64,000 bases of DNA from Oceanobacillus sp. CFH 90083 (GCF_009389585.1 NZ_VIYG01000002.1:427938-491937), one strand, 5' to 3'. Shown: positions 27,101-35,886, numbered from the stretch's first letter. The notes: generated by a model from the sequence alone, not told the origin. Numbers and translations are program-made.

Positions 27101-27785
27101 CTCCAAATAACCCGAAAAAACCAATCCCAATCATCGCAATTGGTAATAACAGACTTCCCAGCGTCAAAAATGCAAAAGCTGTCTTTTCAATTTTAAGAAA
27201 CCGGGAGGACAAACCGCTTAACGCTAAAAAGAAAATCGATACTCCAAGCAATGTCGCAACCTTTAACAAGGCTCCCATCTGATCCCATGTGCTTGTTGCC
27301 ACAACAAGACCGCTGATTAACAGAAATGAAACCCCTAAAATAAGCAGCCAGGTAATATTCCTTTCTCTAATCTGCTCTGCTGTTTTTGGCACACGCACTG
27401 GTTTTTCTTTCTTCTGCTTTGCTGCTTCCTGCTCCTTCTGAGTCTTCAGCCAGTCTTTTTTATCTTTATTCCCCTGTATCAGGCGAGTGAATGTTTTTTG
27501 AGCAGATGCATCCCCCGATTTTGAATAAGATTGCTCTTTCTCATCAGGCTCGACCTGCTCTGCAGCCAGATACATCTCTTTAGCTGCATTCTCTGCTTCA
27601 TCATTCTTTACCGATTGCCCGCTTGCTGCCCCATCCATACTTTTATCTACTTGCTTTGCATATTCCTGATGAGCAGTTAATATGCGTTTATAATCTTCCA
27701 TACTGATTAAATCTCTTTTTAATAATTCAATTAATTCTTCTTGCAGAATTTGGGCTCTGTCTCTAGTATTTGAAATAACATCCAC
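24189..27785 (-). CDS. very large polytopic membrane protein (DUF2157-like N-terminus)
   Basis: A 1198-residue protein of unknown function. Residues 1-145 are cytoplasmic, charged and partly coiled-coil; the first 45 (ELIELLKRDLISMEDYKRIL) resemble the short helical module that starts DUF2157-type membrane proteins and bacterial SHOCT-like tails. From about residue 147 to 1170 it is almost continuous membrane helix, roughly 30 or more segments with short loops, and it ends in a short basic cytoplasmic tail. No transport, ATPase or glycosyltransferase motif is seen. It is monocistronic, convergent with prpF, and uses an ordinary codon pattern for the window. Confidence 0.85.
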   Translation of the reverse strand: MDVISNTRDRAQILQEELIELLKRDLISMEDYKRILTAHQEYAKQVDKSMDGAASGQSVKNDEAENAAKEMYLAAEQVEPDEKEQSYSKSGDASAQKTFTRLIQGNKDKKDWLKTQKEQEAAKQKKEKPVRVPKTAEQIRERNITWLLILGVSFLLISGLVVATSTWDQMGALLKVATLLGVSIFFLALSGLSSRFLKIEKTAFAFLTLGSLLLPIAMIGIGFFGLFGDYLTLTGEGRYWLGILCTLVPLPLYARNAYKTEAKLFVWIFYLFLSFLIGFFLAALQVPMDMFFFLIMLYNAALLAVYHRFRKKNKQVFHIFLKELPAYAQLNLIVSTLLMLFVYNQAVFYSFNVLLTAFLYMAMVFVYQTKGYQFVFVALFAYGIYQLTENSILYTADSLIYALMGAAYLGFAYVMRKDSFASKIFYYTSGVISGFAFLYISFQGLIIRADGNSWFMLLAYIVIAGTYVYLAEVTKRGVFRWIAPAFFLAVGIQLWSLMIRPYFPESILNFMFFYTTVLFLFIGFQNRIPFMQSVQKSVYFWSIPVIGIIILVQLLLLEFVEIAVMFALLGAIALYMTSVSKKTLEKRIAAWAVPINWLSAMFILYFEFAKESYVYRNQLDAPFQLAAAGLILLGISLIWKQRKQQELTRATFYTGQGSYLLAMVLLFTDFTGDEMYVRPIILFVGIGVMYWLVRFTGKPVIWSAVATASAGFYVSLLNTFLIDTFEGFVWFMLGLPILFLAVEHYLGKLDADLKPYFFYFAQAVLLYLVFIITGDSIVEPVLYPAVWLVPLAAYTYTALTREKEWQIKTSLYMGLMVLVGAVTSFISYNELLPDISFIYSWLLAGIIMIAVWLAVPTVWKRRIDWFFIPYMNLVLGMGVFLAVVQELWQLISFAGLVILNLYFLHRRKWLLYLFMPLFFSIYLWQMQGIFKEAMDLWLIYSVGFVVLTAAGRYLFTKLYISKEGSLQAVDWYSLVAVICLVFALSTAGELDNIWLIVIPLVLFAAWFFLQVDRVGNPMLQKIFITLGGVACLPPYYLVLDHYIDTIPEVIYAELQGLPVLALAIIFTKKTWHEYKSLMRHIQTVLLILVTVYFIADAIQSATILDALIIGVLSIISLLAGMRYQLKSYFFVGIGTLLFNVIYQTRPYWGNLPWWAYLLIAGILFISIASYNEWKKQREGEGKLEKKLKQMLARFKEWN

Positions 27786-28041
27786 GCCCCTTTGTCTATG
27801 ATGAAAAATACTATCCTTCTATCATATATCGTTTTTTAGAGCAGATAAATTGAAGCTTGACAACCTGGACCTGACCTCACTTAGAATTTTAGGATCCCCT
27901 CAAATTCTTGAAGCGGGAGCCTTACAGCCAGTTGCTCTGCGATAAATAAGCTAAGTATAGCAAAACCCCCTACTTCTTCTCTCCATTGAAGCGGGGGACT
28001 CTGCTTGTATGTTTCTTTCCATTCCACACAGACTAAAGCTG
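27786..28041. other. intergenic stretch with a GC-rich hairpin
   Basis: The 256-bp stretch has no gene. CCCCC-TA-CTTC (27966-27976) pairs with GAAG-C-GGGGG (27988-27997), and a second CTTGAAGCGGGAG lies at about 27910. The repeated GAAGCGGG motif could be the end of a decayed insertion sequence of IS200/IS605 type, but there is no transposase and this is only a suggestion. Confidence 0.3.
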
Positions 28042-28218
28042 TTAAGCCTTCACATCGATGGAATGTCCTAAGTTAGGGTGCTGCGGCTGATCCAGCATCC
28101 TGATCAGCTCTGCATTTTGCGCTTCTGCATGGTCCATGACTTTTCCCATTAAGCTAAAGGACACCTGTGTCTGTAAATTAGCCTGACTCATTATCATTGA
28201 CATTTTTCCAACATCCAC
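28042..28218 (-). CDS. YjfB-family putative motility protein
   Basis: A 58-residue protein too short for usual ORF filters. Translated from the GTG at 28218 it reads VGKMSMIMSQANLQTQVSFS at the start and ends QHPNLGHSIDVKA, matching the YjfB family in its MSQA..L.....SL core and its P-H-P-N-L-G-x-S-I-D end. B. subtilis YjfB belongs to the SigD motility regulon. A GAGGGGTGA site lies upstream. No convincing SigD promoter was found in front of this copy. It has no membrane segment and no known biochemical role. Confidence 0.85.
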   Translation of the reverse strand: MDVGKMSMIMSQANLQTQVSFSLMGKVMDHAEAQNAELIRMLDQPQHPNLGHSIDVKA

Positions 28219-28295
28219 TTATACATTCACCCCTCTTTAAAAGATTTATTAATTATTTTTATTTTAACACAGCTGCCTGCAAAATGATGTATATA

Positions 28296-28661
28296 TTTCT
28301 ATTGAATGATACATGCGGGCACTCTGCAGGCGATCAAATTTTATAGCAATCTAGTGAGATTTTATCTTATAGCATCCGTTCATTTGATATGGCTTTCCGA
28401 AACGACAAAGATGAATTTTCAATTACTCTGCCAAATTGCAGTGTTTCCGCTGCATTGGAGGTTGCAGACAGAATGCAGAAAGAAGTAGAAGTATATCCTT
28501 TTCAAATTTCTAAAAAGCGGCGCATTCATCTAACTGGTCCAGCAACGTATCCTGGTAGCAATCATCAGCAAATGATTCATCAGGCAGATAAAGCGCTATA
28601 TAGCAAAGCATTCAGGAAAAATCAAGTATACCCTGCTAAAACGTCATCCCCAAGGGAATAA
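28296..28661 (+). pseudogene. decayed diguanylate cyclase (GGDEF) fragment
   Basis: In one frame the sequence reads LLNDTCGHSAGDQIL, a TAG stop, then QSSEILSYSIRSFDMAFRND and KDEFSITLPNC. This follows a diguanylate cyclase domain from its N-D-x-x-G-H-x-A-G-D helix through the active site to the C-terminal helix (HQADKALY). Besides the stop, the GGDEF loop is NDKDEF and the strand after the domain core is shortened, so it is inactive. There is no start or sensor domain upstream. A terminator is retained at its end. It faces an intact GGDEF-EAL gene. Confidence 0.85.
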
Positions 28662-28689
28662 TAACAACTTTCCGGGGATGACGTTTTTT
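28641..28689. terminator. bidirectional terminator
   Basis: ACGTCATCCCC (28641-28651) pairs perfectly with GGGGATGACGT (28674-28684), then TTTTT. It ends the dead cyclase on the plus strand and may serve the convergent gene stopping at 28697. Confidence 0.85.
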
Positions 28690-28696
28690 GATTTTG

Positions 28697-30706
28697 TTAC
28701 TTACTTAGTTTTTTAGTCTTCATTACTTGGAACATATCTGTCTCAGCAAGCGGTTTGCTATAATAGTAACCCTGTATTTCATCAATATCATGTTCGCATA
28801 AAATATCCAGCTCTTCCTTGGTCTCCACACCTTCAGCAATCACTTTCATACCAAGGCTCTTCCCAAGATGCACAATAGTTGCTGCAATTTCCCGCTTCGT
28901 GGACCAATCGGAAATTCCGCTAATGAGGGAACGGTCAATTTTTAAAATATCTAAATCGAGCTTTTGCAAGTAAGCTAAAGAAGAATACCCTGTCCCAAAA
29001 TCATCTAAGGCAAATTTGATCCCTTGTTCCTTCATTATTTTTAGAATATGCTGTACATATTTATCATTATTAATATAAAGGCTCTCCGTAATTTCAATTT
29101 GAATCCACGCAGGTTCAACCTGATACCTATGAAGATACGACCAGAATTTATCTACAAAATCTGCCTGCATGAGCTGACCCGATGATAAATTTACTGATAC
29201 AGGGAGCGGCTCCCATCCTTTTGATTTCCATTGCTGCAGCTGCTTACAAACATTTTCGATGACCCAATCACCAATTTCATTGATCATTCCTGAGTCTTCA
29301 GCTAACGGAATAAATTCACAAGGAGGTATGTTGCCAAATTTCGGATGCTCCCAACGGATCAGCGCCTCGCAGCTTGTCACTACATCTTCGAGTGGAGATA
29401 TTTTTGGCTGATATACCATATAAAATTGATTTTTTTCCAGGCCCATTCTAAAATCATTTGTTATTTGAAATGCTCTTTGATTAGATATCTTCATTTCCCT
29501 GTCAAAAAAACTGTAATCATTTTTAAATAAGCCTTTTACACGATACATGGCCAAATCTGCATGCTTCATAATAGTAGAGGCGTCTGAACCAGCCTCTGGA
29601 TAGGTCGATATTCCTATACTCGCTGTCATGTTTAATTGGTAGCCTTCAATAGCAAAGGGTTCTTTAAAAGTTGCAATAATTGCTTCTGCAAAGCACTTCA
29701 TGTCTCCTGGTGTATCAATGGAATTAATCAGAATAGCAAATTCATCACCACTAAGCCTTGCAACTACCCCTTGTTCACCAATAATTTGACTCAATCGACC
29801 AGCAACTGCGATAAGCAATTCATCACCAATGGTATGTCCCAGCGTATCATTTACATATTTAAAACCGTCTAAATCAACAAACATAATACCAAATTGCTCG
29901 TTACTTTTTTTGGCATATTCAATCTTTTTTATTAAATTGTCATCAAACTTCCGACGATTAACCAATCCTGTTAAATGATCATAAAAAGCCATAATACGAA
30001 TCTTTTCTTGATTTGCTTTCTTATCGGTTATGTCATGACGCATTGCAATATAATGTGTTGGCTTTCCTTTTTCATTCTTCACCGGGACAATGGTCGTGTC
30101 TACCCAATAAAAAGAACCGTCTTTTTTGCGATTCCTGATTTCACCTCTCCATACTCCGCCAAAGCCAATTGTCCGCCACATGTCTTTAAAAAATTCTCGT
30201 GAATGGTAACCTGAGTTGATGAGCTGGTGCGTATTTCCAATTAACTCGTCATTGGAATAACCGGATATTTCACAGAATCGATTATTAGCATGTGTGATTT
30301 TACCTTGTCGATTCGTAATTGCTAAAATCACTGATTGATCCAAAGCATATTTAATATCTGACAGCTCTTTCAGCGCCGTCATTAATTGGTTATTTGTATC
30401 CTGCTCATCAGAAATAATACCAAATACCTCTATACCATCCTCCAATATAATCTGATAGCCGAAAATACTTAAAAACTGTATTTCTCCGTTCTTTTTATTA
30501 CCAGTTGCATTAAAATGAATTTGCTCTTCTTCGCCATTAACAAGTTTGGTAAACTCTTTCGCTCCATGAGGCCCAATATAAGAAGAGAGTACATTCTCAT
30601 AGTCTCCTCCAGAAACTATATCTTTCGGTTCATTCAGCACATCTCCAGATAACCGTTTTGTAAAATATATTTTCTTATTCTTAATCTTAAACACAGCCTG
30701 AGCCAA
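28697..30706 (-). CDS. PAS-GGDEF-EAL cyclic-di-GMP signalling protein
   Basis: A 669-residue cytosolic protein with no membrane segment. Order: a first PAS-like region (about 1-110), a PAS/PAC pair (about 125-240, with ITHANNRFCEISGYSNDELI), GGDEF (about 245-405) with active loop RLSGDEF at 319-323, and EAL (about 425-660) starting EALIRWEHP at 447. The phosphodiesterase residues (ITES, DDFGTGYSSL, LKIDRSLI, AEGVET) are all present. SGDEF is a common functional variant, so cyclase activity is possible too. The TTG at 30706 has GGGAGG eight bases upstream; the longer frame has none. Convergent with a dead cyclase fragment. Confidence 0.9.
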   Translation of the reverse strand: MAQAVFKIKNKKIYFTKRLSGDVLNEPKDIVSGGDYENVLSSYIGPHGAKEFTKLVNGEEEQIHFNATGNKKNGEIQFLSIFGYQIILEDGIEVFGIISDEQDTNNQLMTALKELSDIKYALDQSVILAITNRQGKITHANNRFCEISGYSNDELIGNTHQLINSGYHSREFFKDMWRTIGFGGVWRGEIRNRKKDGSFYWVDTTIVPVKNEKGKPTHYIAMRHDITDKKANQEKIRIMAFYDHLTGLVNRRKFDDNLIKKIEYAKKSNEQFGIMFVDLDGFKYVNDTLGHTIGDELLIAVAGRLSQIIGEQGVVARLSGDEFAILINSIDTPGDMKCFAEAIIATFKEPFAIEGYQLNMTASIGISTYPEAGSDASTIMKHADLAMYRVKGLFKNDYSFFDREMKISNQRAFQITNDFRMGLEKNQFYMVYQPKISPLEDVVTSCEALIRWEHPKFGNIPPCEFIPLAEDSGMINEIGDWVIENVCKQLQQWKSKGWEPLPVSVNLSSGQLMQADFVDKFWSYLHRYQVEPAWIQIEITESLYINNDKYVQHILKIMKEQGIKFALDDFGTGYSSLAYLQKLDLDILKIDRSLISGISDWSTKREIAATIVHLGKSLGMKVIAEGVETKEELDILCEHDIDEIQGYYYSKPLAETDMFQVMKTKKLSK

Positions 30707-30978
30707 ATCCACTTCCTCCCTACATTGCCCCTGTAATATATAGTATAAATATATCATGTAAAGGTATTTAAAAACATACTTATTTCGACTAAATGAAACA
30801 TTTTTTGCTATATTTATTTTTTAGGATTCCTTTCATTATTTGACAAAATTTAATGAAATACAAAAAAGAGTACTGATCCCTTTTTCCTATTTAACAGCTA
30901 CAATGGAATTTCATCATTTTCTTCGCTACAATAGAATTAAAAATACGATACATTGTTAACAGCTGGAGGTATATTCCA

Positions 30979-32094
30979 TTGAATACAGATGAATTACAGC
31001 AGGAAGCAGTAAAGTTTTTGAAAACGTACTACGCGGAAACGATTGCTCCTGAAGAAAAATTAGCTAACCGAATCAAAGAAGTAACAACGGAAATAAAAGC
31101 ACACGGCACTTATACACAAACCTATGAAGAATTGGTTTACGGGGCAAAGCTGGCTTGGCGGAACTCAAATCGCTGTATCGGCAGATTATTCTGGGAGCGT
31201 ATCGACGTTGCCGATGCCAGAGGAGCAGTAACGGAAGAGATAGTATTCGAATTCCTGTTCAGTCATTTAAAAAACGCCTTCAATCTAGGAAAAATCAAGC
31301 CATACATTACCATTTTCCCTTCGATTTCTGCAAAAGAAAAAACAGTAAAGATCTGGAACCATCAACTGCTGCGTTATGCAGGCTATAAAACAGAGAAGGG
31401 GATTATTGGCGATTCAGACTCGCTGGAATTCACCAAAATTTGCGAGCAGCTCGGTTGGGAAGGTAAAGGAACACATTTCGACATCCTGCCCCTTGTGATT
31501 CAAATTGGTGACCGCCCTCCTGTTTGGAAAACCATCCCGGAAGCATATATTCCGGAAGTCAAGATGGAGCATCCAGAATACGATGCTGTAGCAGACTTGA
31601 AATTAAAATGGTATGCTATCCCGATTATATCTGACATGCTTCTGGAAATCGGCGGGCTGCATTATGTATCTGCTCCTTTTAATGGCTGGTATATGAGTAC
31701 AGAAATTGGTGCCAGAAATTTTGCAGACGAGCACCGCTATAATCTGCTTCCGAAAATGGCGAAAATTATGGGCTTAAATACAAAACACGCCAGTAATTTA
31801 TGGCAGGACCGTGCACTAATTGAGCTAAATGAAATGGTTCTTCATTCCTTTAAGAAACAGAGTATATCAATAGTAGATCACCACACAGCTGCGGCACAAT
31901 TCCGTATTTTTGAAAAGCAGGAGGCTAAGGCAGATCGTGAAGTAACCGGAAAATGGACCTGGCTTATTCCGCCAATTTCCCCAGCAACCACACATGTCTG
32001 GCATCAGCCCTACAGTAATGAGCTAAAAAAGCCGAACTTCTTTTATCAAGATAAAGCTTATCCGCGGGTGGAGAGGTGTCCCTTTCATCGTTGA
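30979..32094 (+). CDS. nos: nitric oxide synthase oxygenase
   Basis: A 371-residue bacterial NOS oxygenase without a reductase domain. The heme-thiolate motif AWRNSNRCIGRLFW places the axial ligand at C66. The substrate Glu region (GWYMSTEIGARNF) and the C-terminal pterin-side segment (WTWLIPPISPATTHVWH) are intact. It makes NO from arginine with electrons from cellular flavodoxin or similar reductases. The start is TTG at 30979, nine bases after GGAGG. It is monocistronic, divergent from the PAS-GGDEF-EAL gene. Confidence 0.96.
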   Translation: MNTDELQQEAVKFLKTYYAETIAPEEKLANRIKEVTTEIKAHGTYTQTYEELVYGAKLAWRNSNRCIGRLFWERIDVADARGAVTEEIVFEFLFSHLKNAFNLGKIKPYITIFPSISAKEKTVKIWNHQLLRYAGYKTEKGIIGDSDSLEFTKICEQLGWEGKGTHFDILPLVIQIGDRPPVWKTIPEAYIPEVKMEHPEYDAVADLKLKWYAIPIISDMLLEIGGLHYVSAPFNGWYMSTEIGARNFADEHRYNLLPKMAKIMGLNTKHASNLWQDRALIELNEMVLHSFKKQSISIVDHHTAAAQFRIFEKQEAKADREVTGKWTWLIPPISPATTHVWHQPYSNELKKPNFFYQDKAYPRVERCPFHR

Positions 32095-32097
32095 ATC

Positions 32098-32135
32098 AAA
32101 AAGCTACTTTACTGCCTCGTATTGAAGTAGCTTTT
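32098..32135 (+). terminator. terminator of nos
   Basis: AAAAAGCTACTT (32098-32109) pairs with AAGTAGCTTTT (32125-32135); the 3' arm ends in T's. Confidence 0.8.
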
Positions 32136-32352
32136 CATCCGTCAAAATACGGATTAAATCTTTCTATATTTATCATGCGTATGCTAATAGGAGATCCGTT
32201 GTTAATTTGATACCATCCTTTCTCCATAAGAGCATCATAATAATTCTGCACAACCTATTCATTCAATGATAACAACTGAATAAGCAGGCTGCTTACAAGA
32301 GGAGATCGGAGTTTTTCTTTTAATATACTATTTTACTTAAAATAGATGGTAA
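32136..32352. other. gene-poor stretch with possible coding debris
   Basis: No intact gene. On the minus strand a 36-codon stretch (32143-32252) reads YYDALMEKGWYQINNG and ends NPYFDG before a stop, with an in-frame stop upstream. It looks like protein debris, but no family was recognised. Confidence 0.3.
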
Positions 32353-32541
32353 TTACTCTAATACCTTCAATGCTTGATTTGTAGATACTCCTATTGAAAG
32401 CTTGCTTATATCTTTCTTTGCCATATAAACACGCTGATATCTCTTCCATATGCGTAATGCTGCTTCCTGAATCCAGCCCTTTGTATTTAATTCCGTTCCT
32501 CTGTATTGCTTTACTTCTCTTGATTTCATCTCTTCCATCAT
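32353..32541 (-). pseudogene. urocanate hydratase remnant (hutU head)
   Basis: The first 30 or so codons read VKQYRGTELNTKGWIQEAAL, a near-exact start of HutU, with its own start ATG nine bases after GAGGAGG. After that the sequence diverges (RIWKRYQ...) and the frame ends after 62 codons, whereas HutU is about 550 residues. So a deletion joined the hutU start to unrelated sequence. No other hut gene is present. The fusion peptide may still be translated. Confidence 0.85.
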
Positions 32542-32933
32542 CACACACTCCCTCCTCATTGAAGTCTTCTGATAACGCTTATTTTATCAACGAGGAGAAA
32601 TAGAATATAGATAACCCAATTTCGAAATATGATAAAAATAACCGATAATTATGATCTATCAAGTAAAGCGCTTTCGTTTTATGGTAATAATATTAGATTA
32701 TTATAAAAACACTTGATTATTAGAAGAAGTTTGGATATATTGTCCTACCCGTCCATATTTTCCCCAACAAGCTATGCAAGTCATTACCAGTGCGATACGT
32801 GCTGTTGTTGCTTTTCAAATGATGTTGAGGAAAATACCTAAGACGCCCCGGCTGAAACCATAAACCACTAATCGCCGAGTATACAATCGCTATAAAAAAT
32901 ATTCTAATCCCATTTCCATGACTAAACATCACT
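32542..32933. other. AT-rich stretch without a recognised gene
   Basis: It holds the leader of the hutU remnant (GAGGAGG at about 32550) and a weak cre-like sequence at 32662-32676 (about 12 of 15 positions), both plausible leftovers of hut control. The rest shows no gene; a 108-codon open frame on the minus strand here is judged spurious. Confidence 0.4.
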
Positions 32934-33221
32934 TTACTCAGGTAATTGAAGCTTTTGTGGTTTTGAGCCTTCCATACGTTTAATGATACCCTTTGCCTCC
33001 AAATCCAATTTAACCGCAGTATAATACCAGGATGGGGAACCGTCAAAATTATTGGATAATTGATGTCTCACTTCTCCCATTAGATCCTTAAAAGTAATTG
33101 TACCTCTTTCATGGATAATGTTTAGTATGACTTCTTTTACTGTTTCATACTTATAATGATCTATTACTGCACCTTTTTTGGAAGGATCAGGATTTAATAT
33201 ACACAGTTCATTATATTTTCT
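32934..33221 (-). pseudogene. DUF6958-type winged-helix protein, start lost
   Basis: An in-frame coding stretch of 95 codons reads LNPDPSKKGAVIDHYKYETV, then a helix-rich middle, and ends WYYTAVKLDLEAKGIIKRME followed by a basic tail. This matches the small winged-helix family whose hallmark is W-Y-x-T-x-V-K-L-D-L-E-A. The frame is limited upstream by a TGA at 33222-33224, and there is no ATG, GTG or TTG between it and the conserved region, so the natural start is gone. It is probably a pseudogene, though a rare start codon cannot be excluded. Confidence 0.6.
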
Positions 33222-33333
33222 TCAGTATTTCCCCAAACACACCGATAATAAATATAGAAGGAAATCTTTTCATTTTATAAAATACAACTACATTTCATAT
33301 TCATAACATCAATTTCAAGTCAGGAGTGCAAAA

Positions 33334-35787
33334 ATGGCTACAATGAATCAAAAACAGATTACTCAATCATTAAACATCGTAAATACAATTATAGAAGCAT
33401 CCGAACACTTTCAGGGGCTAGTGAAGAACAAAGAAACAAATCAAGCTGTTTTTATATTGGGAAGTATTGTTGATGGTCTTCAAGCGTTAAATCAATGTGG
33501 CTACATAAACAGTACACATCAAAATTTATCTAAGAAATTAGAGAAAAATATATTATTAATCGCTAAAAATATGGAGGGGGCAAAACTTACAAAAATCTTA
33601 GAAATCACACAATTTTCATTTATTCCTAACCTCAATAAATTAAAGCAATTACTTGAGGATAACAATCAAGAAGCAAAAGAAGAAAAAAAGATTCGAATCG
33701 GTGTTTATGGTTTTCGAAACCCACTCGATTTCTTCCCTAAACCTCGTATTGATGCGATGGTTGAAGAAAGCGAAAAACAGAATGCTGTTTTATACTTCTT
33801 TGGAGATGATGATGTTAATTTCTCACAGGAAGCAATTCATGCCACATTCTATCAAAATGGAGAAAAGAAACAGGATTATATCACTTTTCCGGATGTTATA
33901 AATAATACTTCAACCAAAAAGACACATACTAGCCGTAAGCTGCATCGTATGGTTCCTTTTACCAATTATTTTTATGTTGGAAATAAGATATCTTTACCTA
34001 AGCGTCTTTTACAAACCAAAAATAAGTATGTTAGATTGCTTGTTCCATTTCAGCAATGTTATAACATCGAGCAAATTCACACTTTCTTGGCAAATAATCC
34101 TAAAGTTGTTTTTAAGCACCTAAGGGCAAACCGGGGAGAAAATATTTATTTTGTAACAAAGAAAAACCAGCGATACATTTTATTAGATCAGAAAAAGGAA
34201 ACCATCCTTACTGCGGAGAGATTTGACAATTGGTTAAATGATATTATTTTGGAGGAAAACAACAGTTATATTATCCAAAAATATATTCATACCCGCACGA
34301 AAAATAATGAACCCTACCATATTCGTGCACATGTACAAAAGAATGCTGATGGTAAATGGCAGCTTACTTATATATATCCACGAATTGGAAATAAAAAATC
34401 AAACCTGAGCAACATCAGTACAGAGGGCAGAATAGAGAATTTTCAAGATTTCCTGATTGAACAATACGGAGAAAAGCAAGGTAAGAAATATGCTGAAGAT
34501 ATTCTTGAACTATCCATTGATGTTGCTTGGAATTTAGATAAGTTATATGGTATGGCGATTGACGAGCTGGGACTTGACTTCGCAATTGATGATACAGGAA
34601 AGATATGGATGCATGAGGCAAATAATGGACCGCAAACAGCATTTCACGAGGAGAAAAGAGCAGTAAATACGATTGCTTATGCAAAATATATTTATGAAAA
34701 CGGGATTGTTCATTCAATTTCTGCGAATAGCCTTCAATATAAAAATCAATTTAATGCGCGTACATCTAATCTCGGCACCCGCAGTCACGCAAATCAAACC
34801 GTATTAGGACTTATTGTCCCTGCTGCGCAAGAGACAACTCCGTTACAAAAAGCATTGCTGCAGGCTGCTGAAGATAAAAATATGGAGATTTGCCTTATTC
34901 GGCCAAACGATATAGATTTTGAAAATATGCTGATTCGAGGACATTTTTATGAAGACAATGAGTGGAAGCCTTATATCAGCTCTTATCCAGATATTATTTT
35001 TGACAGGCTAAAAGCAAAAGAAAACGAAGATCTGCAATTTATTTATGAAGAATTTGAAGATATTCCTTTTATTAATAGCTGGTCCAATCAAATCTTGAAT
35101 GTGACATCATTATATGAGAAGTTAAAAGAAGACAACAACTTAGCATCACTTCTGCCAGATTATTTACGAGTTAAAAAAATTCGCGATATCTTTCATTGGG
35201 TCAATAAGTATCATCTAATTAAATTAACATTAGAGGCAACCAGAGAAATCATGTATGTACATCAATTGCCAAATAATAAATTTGAACTCCTTACAAGCAA
35301 AGAAACAAAAGTGTTCAATGAATCCCAATTAAAGCATCATTTTCAAAAAAACCTTAGTAGGAAACGCGTTGTTGTAGAAGCAGTGTCTAATAGCTTTCCG
35401 ATACAACACTTATCCTTGCACCTAATAAATGATTTAAATACAAACAGCTGGAACCTTGTTGATATGACATTTACAAATTATAATCATTCATATGAATTGT
35501 TCAATAGGAATAGCTTAGACGATCTAAATTCAGACACACTGATTTTTAGCGCAGATACATTGAAAGAGGATTTGATGAATTTTAGTAAGCAGATTGCAGA
35601 TGTGTTACAAGCTGATCAATCAGTATCTTTGTTAACGGAAATAGAAGTGTCATTTGATTTAGATGCAGAGGGGAATGTAACGATTTCAAGTGTAAACCCT
35701 GACCACCCGGCACAGTTAAGCAACCACGACCAATATGCTAAATTAGTCCTTGAGTTGGGAAAACAGTTGATTTCATCAGAAAAATAG
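33334..35787 (+). CDS. double YheC/YheD-type ATP-grasp protein
   Basis: An 817-residue soluble protein. Residues 1-115 are a helical N-terminal domain of unknown role. Residues about 120-460 form a YheC/YheD ATP-grasp unit: KIRIGVYGFRNP start, KHLRANRGENIYFV nucleotide region, YIIQKYIH, and the metal-binding MHEANNGPQT. Residues about 480-815 repeat the layout (VLGLIVPAAQE start) but lack the Lys/Arg-rich nucleotide segment (KLTLEATREIMYV instead) and end SVNPDHPAQL without the metal Glu. YheC/D proteins are spore-coat associated in bacilli; the reaction is unknown. It has AT-rich codon use compared with its neighbours. Alternative role: peptide or amino-acid ligase for a surface polymer. Confidence 0.75.
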   Translation: MATMNQKQITQSLNIVNTIIEASEHFQGLVKNKETNQAVFILGSIVDGLQALNQCGYINSTHQNLSKKLEKNILLIAKNMEGAKLTKILEITQFSFIPNLNKLKQLLEDNNQEAKEEKKIRIGVYGFRNPLDFFPKPRIDAMVEESEKQNAVLYFFGDDDVNFSQEAIHATFYQNGEKKQDYITFPDVINNTSTKKTHTSRKLHRMVPFTNYFYVGNKISLPKRLLQTKNKYVRLLVPFQQCYNIEQIHTFLANNPKVVFKHLRANRGENIYFVTKKNQRYILLDQKKETILTAERFDNWLNDIILEENNSYIIQKYIHTRTKNNEPYHIRAHVQKNADGKWQLTYIYPRIGNKKSNLSNISTEGRIENFQDFLIEQYGEKQGKKYAEDILELSIDVAWNLDKLYGMAIDELGLDFAIDDTGKIWMHEANNGPQTAFHEEKRAVNTIAYAKYIYENGIVHSISANSLQYKNQFNARTSNLGTRSHANQTVLGLIVPAAQETTPLQKALLQAAEDKNMEICLIRPNDIDFENMLIRGHFYEDNEWKPYISSYPDIIFDRLKAKENEDLQFIYEEFEDIPFINSWSNQILNVTSLYEKLKEDNNLASLLPDYLRVKKIRDIFHWVNKYHLIKLTLEATREIMYVHQLPNNKFELLTSKETKVFNESQLKHHFQKNLSRKRVVVEAVSNSFPIQHLSLHLINDLNTNSWNLVDMTFTNYNHSYELFNRNSLDDLNSDTLIFSADTLKEDLMNFSKQIADVLQADQSVSLLTEIEVSFDLDAEGNVTISSVNPDHPAQLSNHDQYAKLVLELGKQLISSEK

Positions 35788-35852
35788 ATTAAAACAGTCA
35801 GATGTAATTAATCAATTAAACTATATTTATAAGTGAATAATATTTTTTCTTA

Positions 35853-35886
35853 AAACCACTCTTCATTTTTTAAGGGTGGTTATTTA
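35853..35886 (+). terminator. terminator of the ATP-grasp gene
   Basis: AAACCACTCTT pairs with AAGGGTGGTT (one G-T), followed by ATTTATT. Confidence 0.65.

Noticed and set aside
27886..28000. IS200/IS605 insertion sequence end
   Set aside because: Repeated GAAGCGGG motifs and a hairpin only; no transposase, no TnpB, no defined boundaries.
32662..32676. cre-like sequence AGTAAAGCGCTTTCG
   Set aside because: About 12 of 15 positions; mentioned only as a possible relic of hut control.
32720..33046. 108-codon minus-strand ORF
   Set aside because: It overlaps the winged-helix remnant in another frame, which carries the recognisable W-Y-x-T-x-V-K-L-D-L-E-A motif; composition of the 108-codon frame is not protein-like.
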